Source: CBDUUP01 sp965370435 (GTDB taxonomy: Bacteria; Chloroflexota; Anaerolineae; Anaerolineales; UBA11579). Taken from it: a DNA stretch of 6,830 nucleotides. Where the stretch lies: contig CBDUUP010000251.1 of the NCBI GenBank assembly GCA_965370435.1, positions 1 to 6,830 on the forward strand, in the 5' to 3' direction. Positions 1-4,505 of this stretch are shown here, piece by piece (within the stretch, counting starts at the first letter, position 1; the number at the start of each line of letters is the position of its first letter). Under the pieces are notes generated by a model. It ran no database searches and was not told where the DNA came from. It saw only the letters and a list, made by a program, of their open reading frames with translations. The translations under genes and the position numbers were made by a program.

Positions 1-422
1 AACAGAATCATTGCTAGAATTAGAGGATCTTTCTCCCCTCTTTCTTTCATCTTTAATATAATTTTATTTTCTTCTTCTTTCATTATCAATCTCTAAAATT
101 TCAATTCTATAAAATTCTTTGGAACTCTGAAATTTATAATTTTGGATATGCTGGTTTAAGTTTATATCCAATAATGAGATCAAATCATGAAAGATAAAAA
201 AACCCGTTTAAATTACATATTATCAATTAGTTTGGATCCGATCTGCCGGCTACGAGAATCTAATTCTGCTCGGCTCTATTTAATGCCACTAACAATACCG
301 CTATCCTCGATTCCAAAAAAAATTTGACCCCCACCAATCACTATCCGAGAATTTAAAAATCCAATTACGTACTTCAGAGCTACAGCAGGGATTTTATCAA
401 GTTCAATTTTATTACTTTTGAA
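1..422 (-). pseudogene. Decayed AlbA_2 (Schlafen-type) domain remnant
   Basis: Read leftward in the frame of the 186-codon gene, past its TAG (423-425), the sequence encodes 48 codons with the segments IGGGQIFFGIEDSGIVSGI and, just before, KIPAVALKYVIGFLNS. This resembles the AlbA_2 core, where a helix with 'A.aN..GG' leads to a strand 'iliGveD.G.i.Gi'. The frame then meets TAG (276-278) and TAA (213-215). Between these stops, SRAELDSRSRQIGSKLIDNM fits the helix that normally follows. A shift at a run of seven A/T pairs (196-202) opens another frame for 41 codons (189 down to 67), ending FYRIEILEIDNERRRK, then TAA (64-66) and about 20 more open codons to the window edge. AlbA_2 domains occur in predicted transcription regulators and Schlafen-like nucleic-acid enzymes. 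Several stops plus a frameshift argue for decay. The domain call is from memory of the family pattern, not a search. Confidence 0.5.
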
Positions 423-983
423 CTAATAACTACGATTTTCTTTCAATGACACTTCTTGGCCTAATATGAAAAGGTAATTGGGATTTATCTCTTCTAAACA
501 GAGTTTTATAAACCTTTCCGAGGTTGAAATATCGTATCCATGATTCTGTAATTCTAGAATTATTTCCGCATGAATATTTTCTTCTTTTTGGAAATTTTCC
601 GCTACTTTCCTGGGATGAATTTTTTTATAATACTTCTTATGATACTCGCCATATTTTGAAAAGAAAGCTTGCATACCAACGGCAACTTCAAAGCTATGTG
701 TATTGGTTAAATCCCCAAATGGTAACCCCTGAGTATCTAATGTCCTGTTTTGGGGTAGACGGTTTATTCCTTGATCAAGAATATCATCAATGATCAAGTT
801 AAAAATATTAAGTTCTTTAGGATATTGATTACTAACTATTCGAAAAGCTAAATCTCTTTTGGCGAGTTTTGTAAAATGATCATCGGTGGGTGGAAAATCT
901 GTCCAGCAAATACCTCCTATTGATTCTTTACTTTGGGGTCGCCTCTTAAAAGAATTGACCAGATCCAGAAGAAATGTTTTCAT
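423..983 (-). CDS. Hypothetical protein, 186 aa, probable N-terminal part of a broken AlbA_2-domain gene
   Basis: I do not recognise this protein. The start is well supported: on the minus strand GGAGGA (996-991) lies 7 nt before the ATG. The product is charged and soluble, with no signal peptide or membrane segment visible. Tryptophan occurs once (in ICWTDFPP, about residues 25-32). There is a lysine/tyrosine-rich segment (YHKKYYKKIHPRK, about residues 114-126) and a probable helix rich in acidic and hydrophobic residues before the C-terminus. The last residues, LKENRSY, run straight into a TAG followed by FKSN. In AlbA_2 proteins the domain commonly opens with a pattern like 'E...lEFK', so the TAG could stand where a glutamate or glutamine codon once was. 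Base composition and codon use are AT-rich, unlike the genes to the right, which suggests horizontal acquisition. It may still be expressed as a shortened protein. Confidence 0.6.
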   Translation of the reverse strand: MKTFLLDLVNSFKRRPQSKESIGGICWTDFPPTDDHFTKLAKRDLAFRIVSNQYPKELNIFNLIIDDILDQGINRLPQNRTLDTQGLPFGDLTNTHSFEVAVGMQAFFSKYGEYHKKYYKKIHPRKVAENFQKEENIHAEIILELQNHGYDISTSERFIKLCLEEINPNYLFILGQEVSLKENRSY

Positions 984-990
984 TTTTTTA

Positions 991-996
991 TCCTCC
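991..996 (-). promoter_or_regulatory. Strong Shine-Dalgarno site for the 186-aa gene
   Basis: The plus strand reads TCCTCC, so the minus strand has GGAGGA, 7 nt upstream of the ATG at 983. This near-perfect site decides the start and argues that the leftward gene was functional at its 5' end. Confidence 0.7.
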
Positions 997-1100
997 GAAC
1001 GAAATAATGGGGAGCTCAGATGTCACACTTTAATAAAACTACTAAGATCATTTTATCATAATTTATGCCTACATATTTCCGTTTTACAGGCCACTTTTTT

Positions 1101-1128
1101 AATCTATCTATTTACATTGACATGACAA
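1101..1128 (-). promoter_or_regulatory. Possible leftward sigma-70-type promoter
   Basis: On the minus strand TTGTCA (1128-1123) is followed after 16 nt by TAGATT (1106-1101). The matches to consensus are 5/6 and 4/6. It points toward the 186-aa gene with a leader of about 110 nt. Its -35 element abuts the rightward -35 element, so the two promoters would compete. In AT-rich DNA chance matches are common. Confidence 0.25.
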
Positions 1129-1146
1129 CCTATGTAATCTAATAAT
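1117..1146 (+). promoter_or_regulatory. Possible rightward sigma-70-type promoter
   Basis: A consensus TTGACA (1117-1122) is followed after 18 nt by AATAAT (1141-1146, 5/6 match). A six-base inverted repeat, TTACAT (1112-1117) and ATGTAA (1132-1137), flanks the spacer and could be an operator. The expected transcript starts near 1153 and would carry the small reading frame at 1184. Confidence 0.4.
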
Positions 1147-1183
1147 ATTTTTGCGCTGCCAACCATCCCAAGGAGTTTGCGCC

Positions 1184-1333
1184 ATGAAGTCAGAAGGATT
1201 GATCGCCAGAGAACAGCCCCTTCTCGCAGATTTCATTGGTCCTCCATTCACACCAACACAACCTCCCCCAACTTCAAGTAACAAACTCCCCAACCTGCGG
1301 GAGGCTGCCGTTTACATAACTTCTCCAAAATAG
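1184..1333 (+). CDS. Possible small protein, 49 aa, or truncated gene start
   Basis: The frame opens with ATG at 1184, 8 nt after AAGGAG (1170-1175), and a promoter-like pair lies just upstream, so all initiation signals are present. The first 21 residues (MKSEGLIAREQPLLADFIGP) look like an ordinary protein start. From about residue 22 the product turns proline- and threonine-rich (TPTQPPPTSSNKLPNL) because the frame enters a C-rich dispersed repeat that also occurs at 2509. The most likely reading is the 5' end of a lost gene, cut off where the repeat begins. A genuine short peptide is possible. No homologous family is recognised. Confidence 0.25.
   Translation: MKSEGLIAREQPLLADFIGPPFTPTQPPPTSSNKLPNLREAAVYITSPK
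1262..1297 (+). repeat. C-rich dispersed intergenic repeat, copy 1
   Basis: CCTCCCCCAACTTCAAG (1262-1278) is identical to 2509-2525. Similarity continues for roughly 20 more bases: both copies go on with a short A/C/G-mixed stretch and then CCCAAC. The two copies bracket the toroid-protein gene, one about 125 nt upstream and one about 140 nt downstream. This looks like a dispersed intergenic element rather than coding sequence. Confidence 0.6.
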
Positions 1334-1349
1334 ATTCAATTGTTAAGTG

Positions 1350-1355
1350 TATAAT
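1350..1355 (+). promoter_or_regulatory. Possible -10 element upstream of the toroid gene
   Basis: A perfect TATAAT lies 65 nt before the ATG at 1421. No good -35 element is found at 16-18 nt spacing, so the assignment is weak. It is the only obvious promoter element between the small frame at 1184 and the toroid gene. Confidence 0.25.
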
Positions 1356-1424
1356 ATGTCAAAGATAGAAATGGCATTCAGAAATTTACTCATCAACCAA
1401 CTCTGGCGGCGACGAAAACTATGA
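1356..1424 (+). other. Short 22-codon frame overlapping the toroid-gene start
   Basis: ATG at 1356 opens a frame reading MSKIEMAFRNLLINQLWR and four further residues. It ends at TGA 1422-1424, which overlaps the ATG at 1421 in an ATGA junction. ATGA overlaps are typical of translational coupling, and the toroid gene has no clear Shine-Dalgarno of its own. However, the frame lacks a ribosome site and its ATG directly follows the possible -10 element. It may be an upstream leader peptide, the tail of a deleted gene, or chance. Confidence 0.2.
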
Positions 1425-2371
1425 ACAAATCTCCCTACGCGATGGATGAACGCCAACGTATAGCTTGGCTCCTTGAAGGGGATGTTTCGATTCAGTATCA
1501 GGTTCAGCGTGATTTGCTGGCCTCTGAACAACCCCGCCTGCGGGACCGCATCGCGGCCGAAGGGTGGGGCGCACAATTCCTCAGGTTTCGAAAGGAAGAG
1601 GGGCATTGGGGGGACCGTTTTTATCAACCCAAGTGGATTTCAACGAATTACACCCTTCTAGATCTAAAAAACCTCGCCATATCCCCAAACAACCAAGAAA
1701 TAAGGCAATCCATATCTCAGGTGATCCAAAACCTCAAAGCGCTAGACGGGGGGATTTTGCCAATCGGAGCCGATCAGAAAAGTGATGGTTGCATAAACGG
1801 GATGTTTCTGAACTACGCTGCATATTTCGGGATGGAGGAAAACGATCTAAAATCAATCGTCGATTTCTTACTTGTAGAACATATGCAAGATGGCGGTTTC
1901 AATTGCCATTCCAATGGAATAGGGGCTGTCCATAGCTCCATGCATACAACAATTTCTGTTCTTGAAGGAATATTGGAGTATGCCAAGAACGGCTATAGGT
2001 ATCGGCTGGAAGAGCTGCAAGAAGCGGCAGATAAATCAAGAACATTTTTATTGCAGCATCACTTGTTTCGATCTGACCGGACTGGGGATATTATTGATAA
2101 GAGATGGCTAATGCTTTCTTACCCCTCGCGTTGGAAATACGATATATTGCGAGGGTTGGATTATTTTCAATTCGCCGGGGTCAACTACGATCCACGTATG
2201 CGGGATGCGCTTGACATCCTGAAGAAAAAGCGGCGGAAAGATAACCTATGGCCGGTTCAGGCAAAGCATCCGGGTCAGATCCATTTTGACATGGAGAAGA
2301 CCGGAGGCCCAAGCCGCTGGAATACCTTGAGAGCGCTGAGAGTGCTAAAGCATTTCGGTGATACTGAATGA
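1421..2371 (+). CDS. Prenyltransferase/squalene-cyclase-fold (alpha/alpha toroid) protein, 316 aa
   Basis: The sequence looks like the alpha-alpha toroid fold shared by squalene/hopene cyclases, terpene cyclases and protein prenyltransferase beta subunits. Visible features are repeated helical segments punctuated by glycine-rich turns: ALDGGILP (about 107-114), SDGCING (121-127) and QDGGFNCHSNG (156-166). Histidine pairs follow (VHSSMHTT, 170-177), and there is a QW-like element, DNLWPVQ (274-280). An N-terminal HWGDRFYQPKWISTNYTLLD segment is typical of uncharacterised bacterial members. At 316 residues it is about half a full squalene-hopene cyclase (about 630 aa), and I see no DXDD catalytic motif, so cyclase activity is doubtful. 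No signal peptide or membrane segment is seen. A second in-frame ATG lies at 1442. Its ends overlap two short frames through ATGA junctions. Composition is intermediate between the AT-rich left part and the GC-rich right part. The fold is fairly secure; the substrate and role are unknown. Confidence 0.75.
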   Translation: MNKSPYAMDERQRIAWLLEGDVSIQYQVQRDLLASEQPRLRDRIAAEGWGAQFLRFRKEEGHWGDRFYQPKWISTNYTLLDLKNLAISPNNQEIRQSISQVIQNLKALDGGILPIGADQKSDGCINGMFLNYAAYFGMEENDLKSIVDFLLVEHMQDGGFNCHSNGIGAVHSSMHTTISVLEGILEYAKNGYRYRLEELQEAADKSRTFLLQHHLFRSDRTGDIIDKRWLMLSYPSRWKYDILRGLDYFQFAGVNYDPRMRDALDILKKKRRKDNLWPVQAKHPGQIHFDMEKTGGPSRWNTLRALRVLKHFGDTE

Positions 2372-2445
2372 GCAAAACATTGCTTCTTGGGCGGTGCCAT
2401 ATTGAAGACCTATTTCTTATTCCTGAAACGCCTGACCCCGCCTAG
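2368..2445 (+). pseudogene. Short 25-codon frame coupled to the toroid gene, possible gene stub
   Basis: ATG at 2368 overlaps the toroid stop codon (ATGA, 2368-2371) and opens MSKTLLLGRCHIEDLFLI plus seven residues before TAG (2443-2445). After the stop the same frame continues open past a protein-like stretch (FGRWFAARFDYIDFSGD) into the C-rich repeat and ends at TAA 2602-2604. The four-base overlap is the usual geometry of a second operon gene. I infer that a downstream partner once started here and has been interrupted by a stop and the repeat. Chance is not excluded. Confidence 0.25.
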
Positions 2446-2508
2446 AGTAGATCTGCCTTTGGTAGATGGTTCGCGGCGCGATTTGATTATATTGATTTTA
2501 GTGGTGAC

Positions 2509-2545
2509 CCTCCCCCAACTTCAAGGGACGAAGTTCCCAACTTAC
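2509..2545 (+). repeat. C-rich dispersed intergenic repeat, copy 2
   Basis: Shares CCTCCCCCAACTTCAAG with 1262-1278 and then a diverged continuation. This copy contains a small inverted repeat, AACTTC (2517-2522) and GAAGTT (2530-2535), with a 7-nt loop. No T-tract follows, so it is not a standard terminator. Confidence 0.6.
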
Positions 2546-2547
2546 AT

Positions 2548-2583
2548 CCTGCAACCCGCAACCTGCCAACCTTCAACCTCCCC
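2548..2583 (+). repeat. Degenerate 7-nt tandem repeat before pstB
   Basis: The stretch reads as CCTGCAA, CCCGCAA, CCTGCCAA, CCTTCAA and CCTCCCC in succession, a heptamer with one 8-nt unit. It sits directly downstream of the dispersed repeat and about 30 nt before the pstB start. Low-complexity heptamer arrays of this style occur between genes in several filamentous bacterial lineages. Confidence 0.5.
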
Positions 2584-2601
2584 TCCCATCCCGAATCAAG
2601 G

Positions 2602-2607
2602 TAAAAT
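2602..2607 (+). promoter_or_regulatory. -10-like TAAAAT immediately before pstB
   Basis: TAAAAT ends 6 nt before the pstB ATG at 2614. If used, transcription would begin at or next to the start codon, giving a leaderless mRNA. The only Shine-Dalgarno-like bases (AAGG, 2598-2601) are 12 nt from the ATG, which is far. No -35 match is seen at normal spacing and no PHO-box-like direct repeat is evident. Confidence 0.3.
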
Positions 2608-2613
2608 AACCCC

Positions 2614-3408
2614 ATGCAGCCCACCAACGGCAGCGCGCCGGATAAAGACTACGCCCTCCAAACCCGCGGCCTCAGCATCTACTACGGGAACACCCTGGCC
2701 GTGAAAGACATCCGCCTGGACGTGGAACGCGGCAAGATCACCGCCATCATCGGCTCTTCGGGGTGCGGGAAGAGCACCGTGCTGCGCTCCTTCAACCGCA
2801 TGAACGACCTGATCCCCGGCGCAAGGGTGGAGGGCGAAGTGATCTTCGACGGGCAGAACATCTACGGCCCCGGCGTTGACCCTGTCGAAGTCCGCCGACG
2901 CATCGGGATGGTCTTCCAGAAGCCCAACCCCTTCCCCAAGAGCGTGTACGAGAACGTGGCCTGGGGCGCCCGCATCAACGGCTACACCGGCGACATGGAC
3001 GAACTGGTCGAACGCTCGCTGCGCGGCGCGGTGCTGTGGGCGGAGGTCAAAGACCACCTCGACGAGAGCGGCCTGTCGCTCTCCGGCGGCCAGCAGCAGC
3101 GCCTCTGCATCGCCCGCACCATCGCCGTCGAGCCCGACATCGTCCTGATGGACGAACCCTGCTCGGCCCTGGACCCCATCGCCACCCTCAAGATCGAGGA
3201 GCTGATGCGCGAACTTTCCACCAACTACACCATCGTCATCGTCACCCACAACATGCAGCAAGCCGCCCGAGTCTCCGACTACACCGCCTTCTTCAACGTC
3301 TCCGCCGAGCGGGCCGGTGAGATGGTCGAGTTCGGCGAAACCAACCAAATCTTCACCAACCCCAAAGACCCCCGCACGGAAGGCTACATCACCGGCCGCT
3401 TTGGGTGA
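2614..3408 (+). CDS. pstB: Phosphate ABC transporter ATP-binding protein PstB, 264 aa
   Basis: ATPase of the Pst high-affinity phosphate importer. It works as a dimer on the inner face of the membrane against PstA/PstC and drives uptake of phosphate delivered by PstS. All ABC motifs are intact: Walker A GSSGCGKST (47-55), Q-loop in FQKPNPFP (101-108, Q102), signature LSGGQ (156-160) followed by QQR, Walker B IVLMDEP (176-182), D-loop SALD (184-187) and switch histidine in VTHNMQQAARVSDY (H212). The combinations FQKPNPFP and THNMQQAARVSDYTAFF are diagnostic of PstB within the ABC superfamily. Length is normal for the family (about 250-275). The ATG at 2614 gives a short extra N-terminus before the first beta strand (ALQTRGLSIYYG). 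It is followed after 102 nt by phoU, a common partner. Unusually, pstA does not precede it; a toroid-protein gene and repeats do. Very GC-rich, unlike the left part of the window. Confidence 0.97.
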   Translation: MQPTNGSAPDKDYALQTRGLSIYYGNTLAVKDIRLDVERGKITAIIGSSGCGKSTVLRSFNRMNDLIPGARVEGEVIFDGQNIYGPGVDPVEVRRRIGMVFQKPNPFPKSVYENVAWGARINGYTGDMDELVERSLRGAVLWAEVKDHLDESGLSLSGGQQQRLCIARTIAVEPDIVLMDEPCSALDPIATLKIEELMRELSTNYTIVIVTHNMQQAARVSDYTAFFNVSAERAGEMVEFGETNQIFTNPKDPRTEGYITGRFG

Positions 3409-3412
3409 ATTC

Positions 3413-3493
3413 GTCTAAATGGTCTAAGTTGTCCAAGTGGTCTAAGTAGTCTGACCACTCCGACCACTAAGACTACTAAGACCACTAAGACTC
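3413..3493 (+). repeat. Orientation-switching 9-nt tandem repeat between pstB and phoU
   Basis: Nine consecutive 9-nt units fill most of the pstB-phoU spacer. Units 1-4 follow GTCTAAGTN (3413-3448). Unit 5 is a hybrid (3449-3457). Units 6-9 follow CTAAGACNA (3458-3493, unit 6 diverged), which is nearly the reverse complement of the first type. The array can therefore fold on itself: GTCTAAGTAGTC (3440-3451) pairs with GACTACTAAGAC (3471-3482) with one mismatch. No T-tract follows, so it is not a classic terminator. It may act as an mRNA hairpin between the two genes. It stops 6 nt before the phoU ribosome site (AAGAGG, 3499-3504). Confidence 0.75.
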
Positions 3494-3510
3494 TGCAAAA
3501 GAGGTGCCCT

Positions 3511-4212
3511 ATGCCGCTAGACAAACTCTCCCCCCGAGAAACCCTGGATCGGTCCTTGAAACACCAGCTCGAGGAAGTGATCGCCCTGGGAAATATGGTT
3601 CAGCAGGCCACCCTGGACGCAGTAGAGGCCCTCAAACAGCGCGACTTCGACGCCTCCCGCCGGGTATATGATGGCGACCAGGCCATTAACGAGAAACGCT
3701 TCCACATAGAAGGGGAAGTCCTCATCCTCATCGCCACCCAGCAACCCATGGCCCACGACCTGCGCATGTTGGCCGGGATCCTGGAGATCATCACCGAGCT
3801 TGAGCGCATGGGCGATTACGCCAAGGGCATCGGGCGCATCAACCTCCTCATCGGCGACCAGCCGCTGGTCAAGCCCCTGATTGACGTGCCCATCATGGCC
3901 CAGAAAGCCACCGACATGCTCCACCGCGCCCTGGTGGCCTTCGTCGCCGAGGACGTGGAGGCGGCTCGCAGCATCCCCAAAGATGACGACCAGATTGACG
4001 AACTCCACAACCAGACCCAACATGAACTGCTCAACATCATGAAAAAGGACTCCAACCTCCAGGTGATTGACCAGTGCAACAACCTGATGTGGGCGGCCCA
4101 CAACCTGGAACGCTTCGCCGACCGGGTCACCAACATCTGCGAGCGCACCATCTTCGTTGCCACCGGCGAGATGACCGAGCTGGACAGCTCCGATGACGAG
4201 CAGATCGAGTAA
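3511..4212 (+). CDS. phoU: Phosphate-signalling accessory protein PhoU, 233 aa
   Basis: Cytoplasmic all-helical protein that links the Pst transporter to the phosphate-responsive sensor kinase and restrains phosphate uptake. Two PhoU domains, each a three-helix bundle, are visible. Both carry the expected metal-binding E/DxxxD motif: ELERMGDYA (96-104, E98 and D102) and NLERFADRVTNICER (198-212, E200 and D204). The first domain also has PMAHDLRML (about 76-84), typical of the family. Length is normal (about 215-240). The start is supported by GAGG (3501-3504), 6 nt before the ATG. The C-terminus ends in an acidic tail (SSDDEQIE). It follows pstB in the same direction across a repeat-filled 102-nt spacer and is probably co-transcribed. 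Its last 20 nt overlap a second frame starting at 4193 that resembles an arsenate-reductase gene start. Confidence 0.96.
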   Translation: MPLDKLSPRETLDRSLKHQLEEVIALGNMVQQATLDAVEALKQRDFDASRRVYDGDQAINEKRFHIEGEVLILIATQQPMAHDLRMLAGILEIITELERMGDYAKGIGRINLLIGDQPLVKPLIDVPIMAQKATDMLHRALVAFVAEDVEAARSIPKDDDQIDELHNQTQHELLNIMKKDSNLQVIDQCNNLMWAAHNLERFADRVTNICERTIFVATGEMTELDSSDDEQIE

Positions 4213-4327
4213 GGTCTCTCGGCGCAAGGTATTATTCCTCTGCCTCAAGAACGGCGGCGTCCAGGTGGAAGAGAGCAAACAGTGGATAGTGGGCAGTGGA
4301 CAGTATTCAGTCGTCAGTAGTCAGTGA
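4193..4327 (+). pseudogene. Remnant resembling arsenate reductase / low-molecular-weight phosphatase
   Basis: ATG at 4193, inside the end of phoU, opens a 44-codon frame whose residues 11-27 read RKVLFLCLKNGGVQVEE. ArsC enzymes of the low-molecular-weight tyrosine phosphatase fold begin with 'KVLFLCTgNSaRSQMAE', where the CX5R loop binds the oxyanion. Here the strand and the nucleophile-position Cys17 are kept, followed by K, N, and later Q and EE. The arginine of CX5R is missing (Val at that place) and one residue appears deleted. After about 29 codons the frame enters the 7-nt repeat at 4280 and stops at TGA 4325-4327, whereas the full enzyme is about 130-150 aa. I read this as a decayed, truncated gene. 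A phosphate/arsenate-related gene would fit next to pstB-phoU. The similarity is short and recalled, so the call is tentative. Confidence 0.4.
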
Positions 4328-4328
4328 C
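4280..4328 (+). repeat. 7-nt tandem repeat (CAGTNNN) x7
   Basis: Seven units in exact 7-nt register start at 4280, 4287, 4294, 4301, 4308, 4315 and 4322. Six begin CAGT and one TAGT; the other three bases vary (GGA, GGG, ATT, CGT, AGT, GAC). This is the style of the short tandemly repeated repetitive heptamers described from filamentous cyanobacteria. It lies at the point where the arsenate-reductase-like remnant loses similarity. Confidence 0.75.
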
Positions 4329-4360
4329 GGGCGTTCTTGTCTACGTGTTTCCTTGTATAC

Positions 4361-4385
4361 CCGACCACTAAGACCAGTCCGACCC
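4361..4385 (+). repeat. Second copy of the pstB-phoU 9-nt repeat motif
   Basis: CCGACCACTAAGAC (4361-4374) is identical to 3460-3473 in the pstB-phoU spacer, and CCAGTCCGACC after it is related. phoU is thus flanked on both sides by the same repeat family. Confidence 0.55.
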
Positions 4386-4411
4386 TCCCGGTCTTTCGGT
4401 TGCCGGGGGGG
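4383..4411 (+). other. GC-rich hairpin between phoU remnant and STAND gene
   Basis: CCCTCCCGG (4383-4391) can pair with CCGGGGGGG (4403-4411) over nine base pairs, including one U-G pair in RNA, around an 11-nt loop. No run of T follows on either strand, so intrinsic termination is not supported by sequence alone. The right arm contains the -35 element of the downstream promoter. Confidence 0.4.
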
Positions 4412-4428
4412 AGGAGTTGGGCTATACT
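4400..4428 (+). promoter_or_regulatory. Likely sigma-70-type promoter of the STAND ATPase gene
   Basis: TTGCCG (4400-4405, 4/6 match) is followed after exactly 17 nt by TATACT (4423-4428, 5/6 match). Expected transcription start is near 4435, giving a leader of about 60 nt. The pair lies just where a promoter for the gene at 4498 would be needed. Confidence 0.5.
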
Positions 4429-4472
4429 GGGGGGAGACTATCCGCCGCGAATCCCCTGTGGAGGGGTGAAAG

Positions 4473-4505
4473 ATGATTGAAAACAGAGGCACACAAGATG
4501 GCTAA
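4473..4505 (+). other. 10-codon leader frame overlapping the STAND gene start
   Basis: A strong Shine-Dalgarno GGAGGGG (4460-4466) lies 6 nt before ATG 4473, which opens MIENRGTQDG and ends at TAA 4503-4505, just inside the large gene in another frame. This would let ribosomes terminate at the start of the STAND gene and re-initiate. Alternatively the same site serves TTG at 4477 (10 nt spacing), which is in frame with the large gene and would add seven residues (MKTEAHK). Confidence 0.35.

Noticed and set aside
423..425. Amber codon read through as part of a recoded protein
   Set aside because: Two further in-frame stops and a homopolymer frameshift downstream make gene decay simpler than programmed readthrough.
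2446..2508. PHO box or clear pstB promoter with -35 and -10
   Set aside because: TTGGTA (2459-2464) with TTTGAT at 17 nt is only a partial match, and no direct repeats typical of a PHO box were found.
2387..2704. Rightward frame entering pstB from the spacer (105 codons)
   Set aside because: Its second half overlaps pstB out of frame and its first half runs through the C-rich repeat; there is no ribosome site.
2596..3348. Long leftward open frame opposite pstB (about 250 codons)
   Set aside because: It lies antisense to a certain pstB, arises from GC-rich codon bias and has a low-complexity His/Val/Gly-rich translation with no family resemblance.
3413..3493. CRISPR array
   Set aside because: Units are 9 nt, contiguous and without spacers.
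3517..4278. Long leftward open frame opposite phoU (about 253 codons)
   Set aside because: It is a mirror of the phoU frame; the plus-strand protein has clear PhoU motifs.
4383..4411. Rho-independent terminator after phoU
   Set aside because: The stem is good but no T-run follows on either strand.
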